Shown one piece after another: positions 1-10,900 of a DNA stretch of 64,000 bases. The notes beneath the pieces are model-generated. The model worked only from the letters and a program-made list of their open reading frames with translations, did no database searches and was not told the DNA's origin. The stretch lies in contig OZ220746.1 of the NCBI GenBank assembly GCA_965117025.1, forward strand, positions 1,984,001 to 2,048,000. Direction: 5' to 3'. A program made the position numbers and the translations under genes. How positions within the stretch are numbered: position 1 is the stretch's first letter; every line of letters starts with the position of its first letter. This DNA is from VXPQ01 sp965117025 (GTDB lineage: Bacteria > Bacteroidota > Rhodothermia > Rhodothermales > VXPQ01).

Positions 1-1074
1 GCACAAAAACTGCCTGATAGTCACTTGGAACCGAAGCACGAAAGGTTTCGTCTCGCGAATCGCGACATATTGCTGGCAATGACAGGTGCGACTGCAGGAA
101 AGGCTGGTCGCATCTCTGCACCGGATGGTGCCACTTTTTTGTTAAACCAGCGGGTCGCAAAGATTGAACCCAAAGCGGTTGACCCAGATTTTCTTTGGTA
201 TGTCATCTCGACCAGAGCATATAGAGAACGTTTCTTCGGCTTGGGTGGTGGGGCGGCACAGCCAAACATGAGTGGGTCGCAGATTGCGTCCATAAAGATT
301 CCGTTTCCTCCAAACGTAGTTCAGCAAAAGATCGCTGGAGCCCTTTCCGCCTACGACAACCTCATCGAAAATAATAAGCGTCGGATTGTGTTGTTGGAGG
401 AGGCGGGGCAGTTGCTCTACCGCGAATGGTTCGTTCACTTCCGCTTCCCCGGCTACGGACACGTCAAAATCACCGACGGCCTCCCCGAGGGGTGGGAGCA
501 GCAAACCTTTAGTGCTGTTTGTCAAGCTGTCGGGGGTGGCACGCCCTCGACCTCAAACCCTGAATATTGGAGTGACGGTGATATCCCGTGGTATACGCCG
601 ACCGACATTACACGGAACTCATGTCTAGCGCTTCTCGATAGCGAAAAAAAAATTACTGAAGCAGGGCTCCGAGGTTCGTCTGCGAAGATGCTGCCGGCTG
701 GCACAGTCTTGATGACGAGTCGGGCATCGGTGGGTTTTTTCGGGATTATCGAGGTGCCGTCCTGCACGAATCAAGGCTTCATCAGTATCCTGCCAAACGA
801 TCTGTATACGCGCATGTATCTGTTACTTAATCTGATGCATCGTGTTGAAGAAATCCGCTCACATGCAGGCGGAGCCACCTATAAGGAAATAAACAAAACC
901 AAATTCAAAGCTTTGTCCGTCATCATGCCAGACTCGGCGCTTTTGCGGAAATTTGAAGAGCATACATCGGGCCTACACGAACAAGTCCGCACTCTACACA
1001 CTATGAACCAAAAACTCGCCCAAGCCCGCGACTTCCTGCTACCGCGCCTGATGAACGGCGAGATCACTGTCTGA
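1..1074 (+). CDS. hsdS: Type I restriction-modification specificity subunit HsdS (5' end outside window)
   Basis: Recognises the target DNA sequence for a type I restriction-modification complex (HsdR2M2S). The reading frame is open from base 1, so the start lies upstream and part of the first target-recognition domain is missing. The first recognition domain ends in an IKIPFPP-type motif, followed by the central helical conserved region (AYDNLIENNKRRI, then FVHFRFPGYG), a second recognition domain opening with LPEGWE, and the distal helical repeat ending in FLLPRLMNGEI. This repeat-domain-repeat-domain layout is typical of HsdS. hsdR follows after 37 bases on the same strand; hsdM is not in the window and is expected upstream. 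Confidence 0.93.
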   Translation, partial: AQKLPDSHLEPKHERFRLANRDILLAMTGATAGKAGRISAPDGATFLLNQRVAKIEPKAVDPDFLWYVISTRAYRERFFGLGGGAAQPNMSGSQIASIKIPFPPNVVQQKIAGALSAYDNLIENNKRRIVLLEEAGQLLYREWFVHFRFPGYGHVKITDGLPEGWEQQTFSAVCQAVGGGTPSTSNPEYWSDGDIPWYTPTDITRNSCLALLDSEKKITEAGLRGSSAKMLPAGTVLMTSRASVGFFGIIEVPSCTNQGFISILPNDLYTRMYLLLNLMHRVEEIRSHAGGATYKEINKTKFKALSVIMPDSALLRKFEEHTSGLHEQVRTLHTMNQKLAQARDFLLPRLMNGEITV

Positions 1075-1111
1075 TGTTATTACCCGACACCACCACAGAA
1101 GAACGGTCGCG

Positions 1112-4100
1112 ATGGCGCTGACTCCTATCAACAGCGAGGACCAGCTGGTGCAGGCGACCTTTGCCAAACATTTGGAAAAGGTGCTGGGCTGGGATAACAT
1201 CTATGCCGGGAACAAGGAAACCTTCGGATCGAACGGCACCCTCGGTCGTGCCGATACCAAGCAGACGGTACTGACCCGAGATTTGCGTGCGGCGCTGAAA
1301 CGTCTCAACCCCGATCTGCCAACCTCTGCCATTGACGACGTAATGCGGGACCTCACCGTGTACGATGTCAGCCGATCTATGGTGCAGCACAACCGCGACT
1401 TCTACCGGTTGCTCCGCGGTGGCGTGCCTGTCGAGTATCGGGACTCCCAAGGATATCGGAAATCCACCCGCGCCCAGGTGATTGATTTCGACAATCAGCC
1501 CGGTTCGAACCGCTTTCTTGCCGTGCGCGAGCTGAAACTCACTGGTATCCACACGCCGAACTACAACCGCCGCGCTGATCTGGTCTGCTTCGTCAATGGT
1601 CTGCCACTGGTCTTCATCGAACTGAAGGCCGTTTACAGAAACATCCGCGAGGGCTTCGACAACAACCTCTCCGACTACATGCATGAGAGCGTCATTGCTC
1701 ACGCCTTTCATCACAACGCCTTTCTGGTCGTGTCGAACGGCGACCATGCCCGCTACGGCTCCATTACCAGCGAGTGGGGGCATTTTGCTGAGTGGAAGCG
1801 GTTCGACGAGGCGGACACGGGCAGCTTGGATGCTGAGGTGCTACTGAACGGCATGCTGGCGCACGATCGGCTACTTGACATTGTCGAGAATTTCATCCTT
1901 TTCGACGACAGCAAGCCAGGTGCCACGCGGAAGGTTATTGCGCGGAACCATCAGGTACTAGGCGTCAACCAGGCGGTGACCTCTGTGTCGCGGCAGGAAG
2001 CGTTGAAGCTGGAGTTCCCACCTGAGCAGCGCCTCGGGTATCGCGTTGTCGAATTGCCCCTCGAACCCCGTACGCCCGTGGAGTACTTGCCCACATCGAA
2101 GATAGCCGCTGAGGCGGCGATTCCCTACATTCCCAAGAGGCCGATCAACATTCTCGAGCGATCACATCCGGACCTTGGCCGACTTGGGGTTTTCTGGCAC
2201 ACCCAAGGCAGTGGCAAGTCCTATTCCATGATCTTCTTCGCCGAGAAGGTGCGACGGAAGCTGGAAGGTAATTTCACGTTTCTGCTGATGACCGACCGAA
2301 AGGATCTCGACGGCCAGATATACAAGACTTTCGTTGGCTGTGGTGTTGCTGACGACAATACACCGAGGGCCACGTCGGGCGACGATCTGGAAAAGCTGCT
2401 GAAAGAGAACCACCGCTACGTCTTCAGTCTGATCCATAAGTTCAACAAGGATGTCGACCCGAAGAAGCCCTACAGCGAGCGTGATGATATCATCGTGATT
2501 TCGGACGAGGCACATCGCACACAGGCAGGTCGGCTGGCGCGCAACATGCACCTTGCGCTACCGAACGCGGCCTTCATCGGCTTCACTGGCACACCGCTCT
2601 TCAAGCAGGACGAAATCACCAAACGCATCTTCGGCGATTATATCTCTCGATACGATTTCAAGCGGTCCGAAGAAGACGGTTCAACTGTCAAGTTGGTCTA
2701 TGAAAACCGGGGTGAGAAGTTGGACGTAGCGCGAATCGACCTGAACAATCGCATCGCGGCGAAGATCGAGGAAACCGAGCTTGATCCCGACCAAGAGGCC
2801 TTGCTTAGCAAACTGCTGGGAAGGGACTACGAAGTCATCACTGCGGACGAACGGCTCGACAAGATTGCCGCTGATTTCGTCGAGCACTGCGCGACCCGCT
2901 GGCAGTCGGGCAAGTCGATGCTGGTATGTGTCGATAAGATCACTTGTGCCCGGATGCTCCAACTGATCGGTCCGCGATGGCGGGCGAAGGCGGCATCCGT
3001 CCGCGAGTCGGCGGATGCCAAACGTACGGAAGTGGAGAGGGCGGGTGACGAGACTAGTCGTGCCGCACTTGCGGAGGAGGCGCGGCAGTTGGAATCCCAA
3101 GCGGCCTGGCTCGAAAAAACCATTGTTGGGATTATCATCAGCGAGGAACGGAAGGAGGTCAAAGACTTCGAGAAATGGGACTTCGACATCATCCCACACC
3201 GCATCCGGATGAAGCAGGGCTTCGAGACTCCGAACGGTCAGCGCGTTGATGTCGAGACCGCGTTCAAAGATCCGGATCATCCCTTCCGCGTTGCCATCGT
3301 CTGTGCCATGTGGATGACCGGCTTCGATGTCGAGTGCCTTGCGACGCTTTACATCGACAAACCGATGAAGGCGCACACATTGATGCAAGCGATCGCACGG
3401 GCGAACCGGGTCTATCCAGGCAAGGATTTTGGTCTGATCGTCGACTACAACGGCATGCTGAAGAGCCTGCAAGAGGCACTGGCGCAATACGCGTTGGGTG
3501 ACGATGGTGCTGGCGGTGAGGAGATCGTCGCACCCATTGAGGAGCGTGTGCAGGCCCTGATTGAAGCCATTGAGGCGGCAGAGGCGCATCTGCTCGGGCT
3601 CGGCTTTGATCCGGCGGCGCTAACTGGTTCTGCCGGTTTTCCACGTATCAAAGGCCTGAAGGATGCGGTCGAGGCCATTTATTCCAGCGACAGGGCCAAG
3701 CACCGATTCGAGATACTTGCCCGACAGGTGTTCAGTCGCTTCAAGGCCTTGCTGATGGAACCGTCGGCGTTTACCTATGCCGAGCGGCACGACAATATTG
3801 AGGCAATCTACAAGAAACTGACGGAGCGACGCGATACTGCGGACGTTACAGAACTCCTGAAGGAGTTGCACCGGATCGTCAACGAGGCGATCCGCACACA
3901 GGAGCCGGGGGATGATCAGGCTGAGGGTCTGACCTTTGATCTCAGCCAGATCGATATAGATAAGCTACGCGACGAGTTCGCGAAGAAGGTCCGGCACAAG
4001 GCAACGATGCTTCAGGACATCCGTGAGATCGTCGAACAGAAGCTCGCAGAGTTGCTGGCGCGTAACCCATCGCGCATGGACTATCAGCAGAAGTACGAGG

Positions 4101-4528
4101 AGATCGTTGCCGACTATAACCGCGAAAAAAACCGCGTTACCATTGAGGACACTTTTCGTCGGCTGCTTGAACTCGTGGACGAACTGGATGCGGAGCAGAC
4201 GCGCGCAGTCAAGGAAGGCCTTAGTGAGGACGAACTCGCACTCTTCGACTTGCTGAAGAAGGACGGTCTTGCAAAGGGTGAGCGGGAGCGTGTCAAACAG
4301 GCGAGCCGTAACCTGCTGGCATCTATAAAGGCACGTCTCTCTGAACTCGACCGTTTCTGGGAAAAGGAGCAGACCAAGGCGGATGTCGAAGTGTTCATTC
4401 TCGACAAGGTATACACCAGCCTGCCGACACCGCCGTTCACCGCGGAAGAGAAGCAAGCAGTGGCTGCGGAGGTCTATGCACATGTCTGGCAACAGGCCAT
4501 TAGCAGTGGATTTGCGAGGGTGGCGTGA
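1112..4528 (+). CDS. hsdR: Type I restriction enzyme R subunit (HsdR)
   Basis: ATP-dependent translocase and endonuclease subunit of the type I system. The 1138-residue length is normal for the family. The N-terminal nuclease domain shows the PD-(D/E)xK pattern (D156, then E170-L-K172 in FIELKA). The motor has Walker A GSGKS near residue 368 and a DEAH box (SDEAHRT) near residue 464; helicase motifs continue in AIARANRVYPGK. A charged helical C-terminal region probably contacts HsdM/HsdS. The ATG at 1112 has only a weak upstream purine stretch. The stop overlaps the start of the next gene by one base, so the phospholipase-D-like protein is probably co-translated with it. Confidence 0.96.
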   Translation: MALTPINSEDQLVQATFAKHLEKVLGWDNIYAGNKETFGSNGTLGRADTKQTVLTRDLRAALKRLNPDLPTSAIDDVMRDLTVYDVSRSMVQHNRDFYRLLRGGVPVEYRDSQGYRKSTRAQVIDFDNQPGSNRFLAVRELKLTGIHTPNYNRRADLVCFVNGLPLVFIELKAVYRNIREGFDNNLSDYMHESVIAHAFHHNAFLVVSNGDHARYGSITSEWGHFAEWKRFDEADTGSLDAEVLLNGMLAHDRLLDIVENFILFDDSKPGATRKVIARNHQVLGVNQAVTSVSRQEALKLEFPPEQRLGYRVVELPLEPRTPVEYLPTSKIAAEAAIPYIPKRPINILERSHPDLGRLGVFWHTQGSGKSYSMIFFAEKVRRKLEGNFTFLLMTDRKDLDGQIYKTFVGCGVADDNTPRATSGDDLEKLLKENHRYVFSLIHKFNKDVDPKKPYSERDDIIVISDEAHRTQAGRLARNMHLALPNAAFIGFTGTPLFKQDEITKRIFGDYISRYDFKRSEEDGSTVKLVYENRGEKLDVARIDLNNRIAAKIEETELDPDQEALLSKLLGRDYEVITADERLDKIAADFVEHCATRWQSGKSMLVCVDKITCARMLQLIGPRWRAKAASVRESADAKRTEVERAGDETSRAALAEEARQLESQAAWLEKTIVGIIISEERKEVKDFEKWDFDIIPHRIRMKQGFETPNGQRVDVETAFKDPDHPFRVAIVCAMWMTGFDVECLATLYIDKPMKAHTLMQAIARANRVYPGKDFGLIVDYNGMLKSLQEALAQYALGDDGAGGEEIVAPIEERVQALIEAIEAAEAHLLGLGFDPAALTGSAGFPRIKGLKDAVEAIYSSDRAKHRFEILARQVFSRFKALLMEPSAFTYAERHDNIEAIYKKLTERRDTADVTELLKELHRIVNEAIRTQEPGDDQAEGLTFDLSQIDIDKLRDEFAKKVRHKATMLQDIREIVEQKLAELLARNPSRMDYQQKYEEIVADYNREKNRVTIEDTFRRLLELVDELDAEQTRAVKEGLSEDELALFDLLKKDGLAKGERERVKQASRNLLASIKARLSELDRFWEKEQTKADVEVFILDKVYTSLPTPPFTAEEKQAVAAEVYAHVWQQAISSGFARVA

Positions 4529-5688
4529 TGAGCCAAGCGATGATCCGGTTGGTCGATGCAGGATGGGGCCAAGAACTGGCAGCGGCTATCCGTGCATATC
4601 CCAGTGAGGTCCGCATCGTCTGCCCGTTCATCAAAAAGGGGGCACTTAAACGTCTCCTGTCGCATCGGCCCAGTGATGTTCAGGTGATTACCCGATTCAG
4701 TCTGGATGATTTCGCTGACGGTGTCAGCGATGTCGAGGCCCTACGAATGCTACTCGACGCCGGTGCCAGTATCCGCGGTATTCAGAACCTCCATGCCAAG
4801 TTGTATCTCTTCGGTACAAGCCGAGCGATCATTACGTCGGCCAATCTGACGAAGGCCGCGCTCGCCCGAAACCAAGAGTTCGGTTTGGTTGCCGATGACG
4901 AAGTCGTCATTGCGGCCTGCCGGAACTATTTCGATGAGCTTTGGCGACTCGGTAGCTCAGCAAATCTGTCCCGCGAGATGCTCGATTGCTGGGCAGAAAC
5001 TATTACCCGACACCACTTGACTGGCAGGAGATACAAGCACACGAGGGGACTCGGTGATTTCGGCGCAAAGGCGGGACTTGCTGCCCCGCTACCCGTACCT
5101 CTTCCTGCTGCTGTGGCGGATACAGACAAAGCCTTTATCAAATTTCTCGGCGAAGACCATAACCGAGTGCCGGTTTCTTTCCCCACTATCGAGGAAATCG
5201 AAGAGGCGGGCTGTCATTGTGTCGTTGCCTATCCCTCGACCAAACGCCCCAGAAGTGTCGAAAATGGGGCGGTCATGTTTATCGCGCGGCTCACGGACGA
5301 GCCCGACATTCGAATTTTTGGTCGCGCCATCGGCATGAAGTATCATCCGGTCCGAGATGACGCTTCACCCGAAGACATTAAACTTCGGCCGTGGAGGGAA
5401 CAGTGGTCGAGGTATATCCGCGTACATAACGCCGAGTTTGTTGCCGGAACCATGGCCAACGGCATCTCGCTAAACAAGTTGATGGATACATTTGAAAGCG
5501 ATTCATTTGCGCCGACCCAGCGTAATGCGGCCAGCGGCACCGGCAACACGAATCCTCGCCTTGCATATAGGCAGCAGGCAGCTGTGGAACTTTCTCCGCA
5601 AGGGATTTTCTGGCTCAACGAGCGGCTCCAGACGGCGTTCAACGGACACGGTATAGTTCCACAGGATACGCTCGACCAAATCGACTGA
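4528..5688 (+). CDS. Phospholipase-D-like (HKD) protein coupled to the type I RM locus
   Basis: 386 residues. An N-terminal PLD-type half-site is visible: H89-x-K91 in NLHAKLYLF, followed by SANLT (N106), the pattern of single-HKD nucleases and PLDc_2 proteins that act as dimers. The C-terminal ~200 residues form a separate domain I do not recognise (residues ~190-386, with FPTIEEIE and SLNKLMDTF). The ATG at 4528 overlaps the hsdR stop as TGATG, implying translational coupling; an in-frame GTG at 4525 is the less likely start. The inferred role is an accessory nuclease or effector of the restriction locus. The HKD motif is certain, the substrate unknown. Confidence 0.8.
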   Translation: MSQAMIRLVDAGWGQELAAAIRAYPSEVRIVCPFIKKGALKRLLSHRPSDVQVITRFSLDDFADGVSDVEALRMLLDAGASIRGIQNLHAKLYLFGTSRAIITSANLTKAALARNQEFGLVADDEVVIAACRNYFDELWRLGSSANLSREMLDCWAETITRHHLTGRRYKHTRGLGDFGAKAGLAAPLPVPLPAAVADTDKAFIKFLGEDHNRVPVSFPTIEEIEEAGCHCVVAYPSTKRPRSVENGAVMFIARLTDEPDIRIFGRAIGMKYHPVRDDASPEDIKLRPWREQWSRYIRVHNAEFVAGTMANGISLNKLMDTFESDSFAPTQRNAASGTGNTNPRLAYRQQAAVELSPQGIFWLNERLQTAFNGHGIVPQDTLDQID

Positions 5689-5809
5689 CCTACGCTACCG
5701 CATCTTAAGGAGTAGGTGTCCCTTTGGAAACCAAAGCCCGCGTGCAACGTCGCATGCACCGACACCATTTGCTTGATAGTGACAATGACAGTGCATGCAT
5801 AGTTAGTAC

Positions 5810-7480
5810 ATGATTAAGACGCTATCTCTGAAATTCGGTCGTGCACCAGAACTCCCTGAAGAGGTGATTAGCACAACCCCCGTGACCGTTTTTGTTGGGC
5901 CGAATAACTCTGGCAAGAGCAAGATACTTACGGAGATATACCAATATTGCACCAGCGGTAGGAGGAACACTTCGAATGTACTCGTTGAGCAGATCAATTT
6001 CGAGAACTTTTCTCAAGACGCTGCGGAGGAGCGAATTCAACATATTACTCTGCGCCCACGTGTGACCGAAACGCTTCAGCCCGGTCAGATAATCGTCGGG
6101 AAGCGAATCCACCGCCAAAAAGTATCGAGAGAGTCGTTGGTTCAGAGCTTGCTCGACACAAATACCAATGCAGTAGATTTTTGCCAAACTTATCTTACCT
6201 ATAACACGCTGATTCTTGATGGAAAAAGTCGCATCAGTCTGATCAACGATCAGGAAGCTGGTGACTTTCAACAATCTCCACAAACCAGTTTTCAGGTTCT
6301 TTTCCATGACAACAACCAAAGAGCGGAAGTTCGTCGGATAATCCACGATGCATTTGATACATACCTGGTTATTGATCCGACAAAGTCGGGGAAGTTGCGC
6401 CTCCGGCTCTCCCCTAATGAACCCAAGTCCGAGTTACAGGAGCGCGGCTTTCATGAGGAAGCCGTTCAGTTTCATGGTGCTGCTCTGCCAATCCAGGAAG
6501 CAAGTGACGGCGTGAAGGCATTCACCGGGATAATCACGGAAATCATTGCTGGCGATCCGATTATCCTGCTTATAGACGAGCCCGAGGCTTTTCTGCACCC
6601 TTCATTGTCTTTCAATTTGGGGAAGGAAATTGCACTGGCTAGTTCTGGGTCTGAAAAGCGGCTTTTCGTTTCCACACACAGTCCACATTTTGTCATGGGC
6701 TGCATTCAGTCTGGTACCCCCGTCAATATCGTACGTCTTACATACCGTAATAGTGTAGCGACAGCTCGTGTCCTGACCAGTCAGGAATTGCTTCCACTAA
6801 TGCGAAATCCGCTTCTCCGATCCACCCGTGTACTTGATGGACTGTTCTATGAGTTTGTTGTCGTCACCGAGGCTGATACTGATAGAGCGTTCTACCAAGA
6901 AGTGAATGAGCGGCTTCTAAGATTCAAGCCTGAGTGGGGCATCCCCAATTGTCTTTTTTTGAACGCCCAGAACAAGCAGACAGTCCAAACGATACTGAAG
7001 CCACTCAGGAATCTTGGAATACCAGCGGCAGGCATCGTCGACATTGATGTTTTGAAAGACGGTGGATCCGTTTGGCAGGCATTCTTAGAAGGGGGGTTTG
7101 TGCCGGGACTGGAGTGCCCATCTCTGGCATCAATGCGAAACAGTGTCAAAGAAAAACTTGATGCAACTGGTAAAGAAATGAAACGCGATGGTGGTCTTGA
7201 TCTTCTTGATGATGAGGACAAGGAAGCCGCCGAAAACTTGTGTGAGCGCTTGGGAGAGTATGGCCTCTTCATCGTAAAGAAGGGGGAGTTAGAGTCTTGG
7301 CTTCCCGACTTAGAAGCGTCTGGTCACGGGCCGTCCTGGCTTATAGATGTCTTCCAAAAGATGGGGGAGGACCCCGAAGAAGAACCTTATTTACGCCCCG
7401 GAATAGATGACGTTTGGGCATTCCTCGCCGAGATCAAGCACTGGTTAACAAACCCGGAACGGAAGGGTATTCCGTCATGA
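5810..7480 (+). CDS. OLD-family ATPase with Toprim nuclease domain
   Basis: 556 residues. An SMC/ABC-type ATPase comes first: Walker A GPNNSGKS (30-37), a signature-like segment ASDGVKAFTG (231-240), Walker B IILLIDEPEAFLHP (251-264) and the H-loop STHSPH (H290). A C-terminal Toprim domain follows, with glutamate E354 in VVVTEADTD and the DID pair at 411-413. This order defines the OLD (overcoming lysogenization defect) nucleases, several of which act in phage defence (for example GajA). No UvrD-like GajB partner is adjacent. The gene lies 121 bases beyond the PLD gene on the same strand and starts at ATG 5810 without a clear ribosome-binding site. Confidence 0.85.
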   Translation: MIKTLSLKFGRAPELPEEVISTTPVTVFVGPNNSGKSKILTEIYQYCTSGRRNTSNVLVEQINFENFSQDAAEERIQHITLRPRVTETLQPGQIIVGKRIHRQKVSRESLVQSLLDTNTNAVDFCQTYLTYNTLILDGKSRISLINDQEAGDFQQSPQTSFQVLFHDNNQRAEVRRIIHDAFDTYLVIDPTKSGKLRLRLSPNEPKSELQERGFHEEAVQFHGAALPIQEASDGVKAFTGIITEIIAGDPIILLIDEPEAFLHPSLSFNLGKEIALASSGSEKRLFVSTHSPHFVMGCIQSGTPVNIVRLTYRNSVATARVLTSQELLPLMRNPLLRSTRVLDGLFYEFVVVTEADTDRAFYQEVNERLLRFKPEWGIPNCLFLNAQNKQTVQTILKPLRNLGIPAAGIVDIDVLKDGGSVWQAFLEGGFVPGLECPSLASMRNSVKEKLDATGKEMKRDGGLDLLDDEDKEAAENLCERLGEYGLFIVKKGELESWLPDLEASGHGPSWLIDVFQKMGEDPEEEPYLRPGIDDVWAFLAEIKHWLTNPERKGIPS

Positions 7481-7505
7481 GGTATTCGGTGAAGGCGAAA
7501 GACCG

Positions 7506-7847
7506 TTGATTTTGCAAATGGCCAAGGCTATGCCGTTTTCCTGCGCTGCTTCGGCAGATAGTGATGGCCCACATGCCCGGAATATCTTTGAGCGGTTCAG
7601 GGGAAAGACATTTTTGCCCGCCAACAAGGCCTATCGGGACGACACCCGGAAAGATTTTGACCGTGCGGTTCTGATGGAATTGTTGCAGTTTCCCGAAGTG
7701 GTGCTCGAACCCCTTTCCATTTTACGCGATCAGTGATGTGCCGAACCCAGCATCCACGGCGGTAAAAAAACGCGGATTATCCCGCTTCATGAGGAGTCCA
7801 TGGTGCGCCTAAAAGCCGCCGGATTGCGTGGGTCTAAGGGGGACTAA
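7506..7847 (+). pseudogene. Decayed gene fragment with in-frame TGA, defence-island remnant
   Basis: A coherent protein-like reading frame runs from 7506 and is interrupted by TGA at 7734-7736, directly after SILRDQ. Reading on in the same frame gives CAEPSIHGGKKTRIIP and ends at TAA 7845-7847. The segment RKDFDRAVL-MELLQFPE looks like the C-terminal end of a larger DNA-processing protein. There is no upstream domain, so this is the 3' remnant of a deleted gene. I cannot name the parent with confidence. Confidence 0.55.
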
Positions 7848-7858
7848 GGTGTCGAACA

Positions 7859-7881
7859 CCGGCACTTTTGTGTATAAGTCC
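7859..7881 (+). repeat. Short interspersed repeat (CCGGC..TTTTGT.TATAAGTCC)
   Basis: This 23-base sequence closely matches 36889-36912 and, more loosely, 14522-14553. All carry a TTTTG or CTTTG run followed by a TATAAG core. It sits in the gap between the decayed fragment and the 3' end of the giant minus-strand gene. Confidence 0.45.
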
Positions 7882-7917
7882 CAAACAAGCTCCTGATGAA
7901 TTCAAGCGATAGTACAA

Positions 7918-10900
7918 CTAAAGGGCTGCTTGGTTTTCACGAATTATTTCCATAATCCTCTGTGCCAGCGTTTGAACCCGCAGGGGAGCCGCTAAACCCA
8001 AGCGGTTTCCAATACCTTCAATGTCGGGTGGGGGTGCAGCAGCAAGATTTTCTATGCGGTCTTGGATGGTATCCGTCCACCAAGGAGGTGGCGTTCTCCC
8101 CTCAGTTCGACGCAAAACCTTTAGCATAGCTGTCAAGGTGAGTGCGATTCCGATGTCGTCTCCTTCGACTCCGAATGCGTACGGGTCAAAAGCGTCAAGA
8201 GCACGGAAGCTGGGCATAGCGAGCCCGAGTTCCTGAACGGCTTTGGTGGCTGCTGCAACAGCATTCGCCAGTCCCCCTTCTATCCTCACTATGGCGATCT
8301 GAAGCTTGGATGCCAGAAGCCACACCCCATTAAGCCATTCCGCAAGTGGGTCCTCTGCCGCATTGTGCACTTCAGAGTGCTTTTCTCCACTATAGGCGAA
8401 CGCAGCAAGTTGGAGCGCTGCAGAGGCAAGCCGTCGCCGGGCCGTCATGCGCTGTTCGAGTGGGGAGGGTTTTTCTACTTCAGCGTTCAGTGCAGAGCCC
8501 ATATAGTCAATGACCCAATTCGATGAATTTATCGTTCGTCCACCGACATACAACGAGGGGTTTTCGTCCACTGCCGAGAGGACAAGTAGTATCTGATGGA
8601 GTGCCGAGGCTGCAATGAAAGGGTCGTCCGTGGTTTCAGCAACCGATGCTTGGTGCGTGAGCCAGTCTGCCAAGCTCAGTGGGGTATCCCCCTCTTCATT
8701 CGATCTATCCGATGGATTTGTCAGCCTTTCTATTGCTTCGCGTACGAATGCTTCGTCGTCGTGATCCCCCAGCAGCAGTCGTGCGATGTCGTGATGTTGC
8801 GGTACTAAGAACGCACCGACCTGACGTACGTCTTGGGTTGACGGATGGCTCGCAAGAATTTGGGCGGTTTCCTCGCCGATTCCGCCAACGAACCGGAAAA
8901 GTTTATCCGTATCATAGTTACGGAAACGCCAGACAGCGTGCGTAAGGTCTCGCTGGAGGTCGAAGTATCCACTCATCAGGAGATCAACCGCCAGCTTGTC
9001 TCGGGCTGCCCGAGCTCTCTTTTTTTCGTTGCAAGTTAGATCGGCTTCCAATTGGACGATTCGGTGTGCAAGTGCTGGGTCTAGTGGAGCTAAGTGGAAA
9101 ATGATGATGCCTACGATAACTTTCCGGAGGTCGGGAGGATCGGCCCAGAGCAGTGCGAAAAGCGAACACCGAACATTGATAGAAATTTCAACTTCGGGTG
9201 GAACCCCTGCATTTATCCATTCCTCTGAGACTGGATGTATGTATTTAAAGACAACATCAGTGGCATGTATCCGTTGTGCAGACACCATATCGCCTTTAAC
9301 AGCACGTCGTAGTACGCCAGCCGCTGCTTGCTCGTTATCTTCTTCGGGGACTGTGATTTGGATGTTTTCGCCCTTTACTTCGACATCGCAATGTGCGTCA
9401 ACACGACCATCTTCGCGAAGACTGATGAGGGTTCCGATCGTTCTACGAAGGAGTGGGTTGAGCGTATTAAGGAGATCTGTTCCAGTAAGCGGAATGAGCG
9501 GTGGTATCACGACCTGCCTGATGCTCTGTGGTAACTGATCCTTCTCGCCTATTTCTTTAAAGGCCTCCAGAGCAAGTTCTATGAAGGTGAGTATGCTGTC
9601 TTCGAGCAGCCGTACGATATCTTGGCGTTGTGCTGTACGGCGTGCGACGGCATGGCCGAACCAATGCAGCGCAGCATTCTTAATCTCTGCGCAGTCACTA
9701 TCGTGGGCTGGCATAAGTTGGAGTGTTTTGCCTATCTCCATCCAAAAGAAGAGTGCCGTACGATCAGATCGGGGGGCCGTGGGTGTAGCACTTTCATGCT
9801 TGAAGATATCTTCAAGCGCATCCAGAAATGCATCAGCCAACGTTCGTCGCTGGTCCTCACTGAGGCTTGGCGCTTGCCACACATCCTCTATGAATCTCCC
9901 AGCGACTTTGGCAGATGCCAAACGCACGACCCCCATCCGATAGGACGGATCGATCATGTCGGGGAGATAATGTGGAATCTCCGCGACAGCATCAACAAGG
10001 TGTTGAAAGGGAAGGGTGAGAGGTGGCTGCGGCGGTGTGGGGAACTGGCGGAGGGCATGACCGAGAAGTATCGGGTGGGCCATGCGATATCCTTGCTCGA
10101 AGAGCTTGGCAGCAGCATTCTGAGCTATGTCTTGAGGTAGATGTCCAGATCCGGAGAGACGAGCAAGTAACTCCATCGTGGAAACTGGGGGATTCGTTTC
10201 TGCCCAAGCGGCAAAGGATTCACGGATTTCTTCGATCTCTGGAGCTCTCACTGTGGGCCCTGCTAATCCCAACAGAAGTGAATAGAACCGGTCGTCCGCC
10301 CATAGTTGGAGGCCGTGTTTCTGAGCGGTTCGAAGTGATTGGAGGGCATGCGACCACGCTGTCTCCAAGGATGAGCTATTCTCATCGGATGTATCTCTGT
10401 CATCTAAGCGAGCGGTACCTCCAACGACTGCCTCGATTTCAACAAGTATGCTTGTGTCGGCGGCTTTCTCAAGCGCGGTTATTATCCCTTCCAATCGTTT
10501 GTGTGCAAGGACAAGAGCCTCTCGATGTTCTGCTGCATCCGCAATGTATTTCCAGCACCACGGCCCCACCTTGAGACGGTTGCCCAAGACACCTGTAAGT
10601 TCCGCATCAACCCAGTCCATTAGGGTAAACTCGCTAAACACAAGGGTTTTTAGAGTCGGTGGGTATAATTCTATCGTCTCACACTCCCATCCGCCGAATA
10701 TATCCGGTTTTTGTTCTGCTGCGCGTCGCGCTTCATCCGATGTAATCACCCCGGCTGCATTGAGTACGGCCAGAAGAGCAGCTGGCGAGATCGTGCGTTG
10801 GCGTATCTCGCTCGGCCATTCCTGAATGTCATCGAGATCTGTAACGTAAAAGGCATTGTGAATGATGGCAGCTCCGATATCTACGCGATATGCTCCAAGC

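Noticed and set aside
9622..10574. Plus-strand frames inside the giant gene
   Set aside because: Antisense to the 2101-residue frame; no start signal and no domain.
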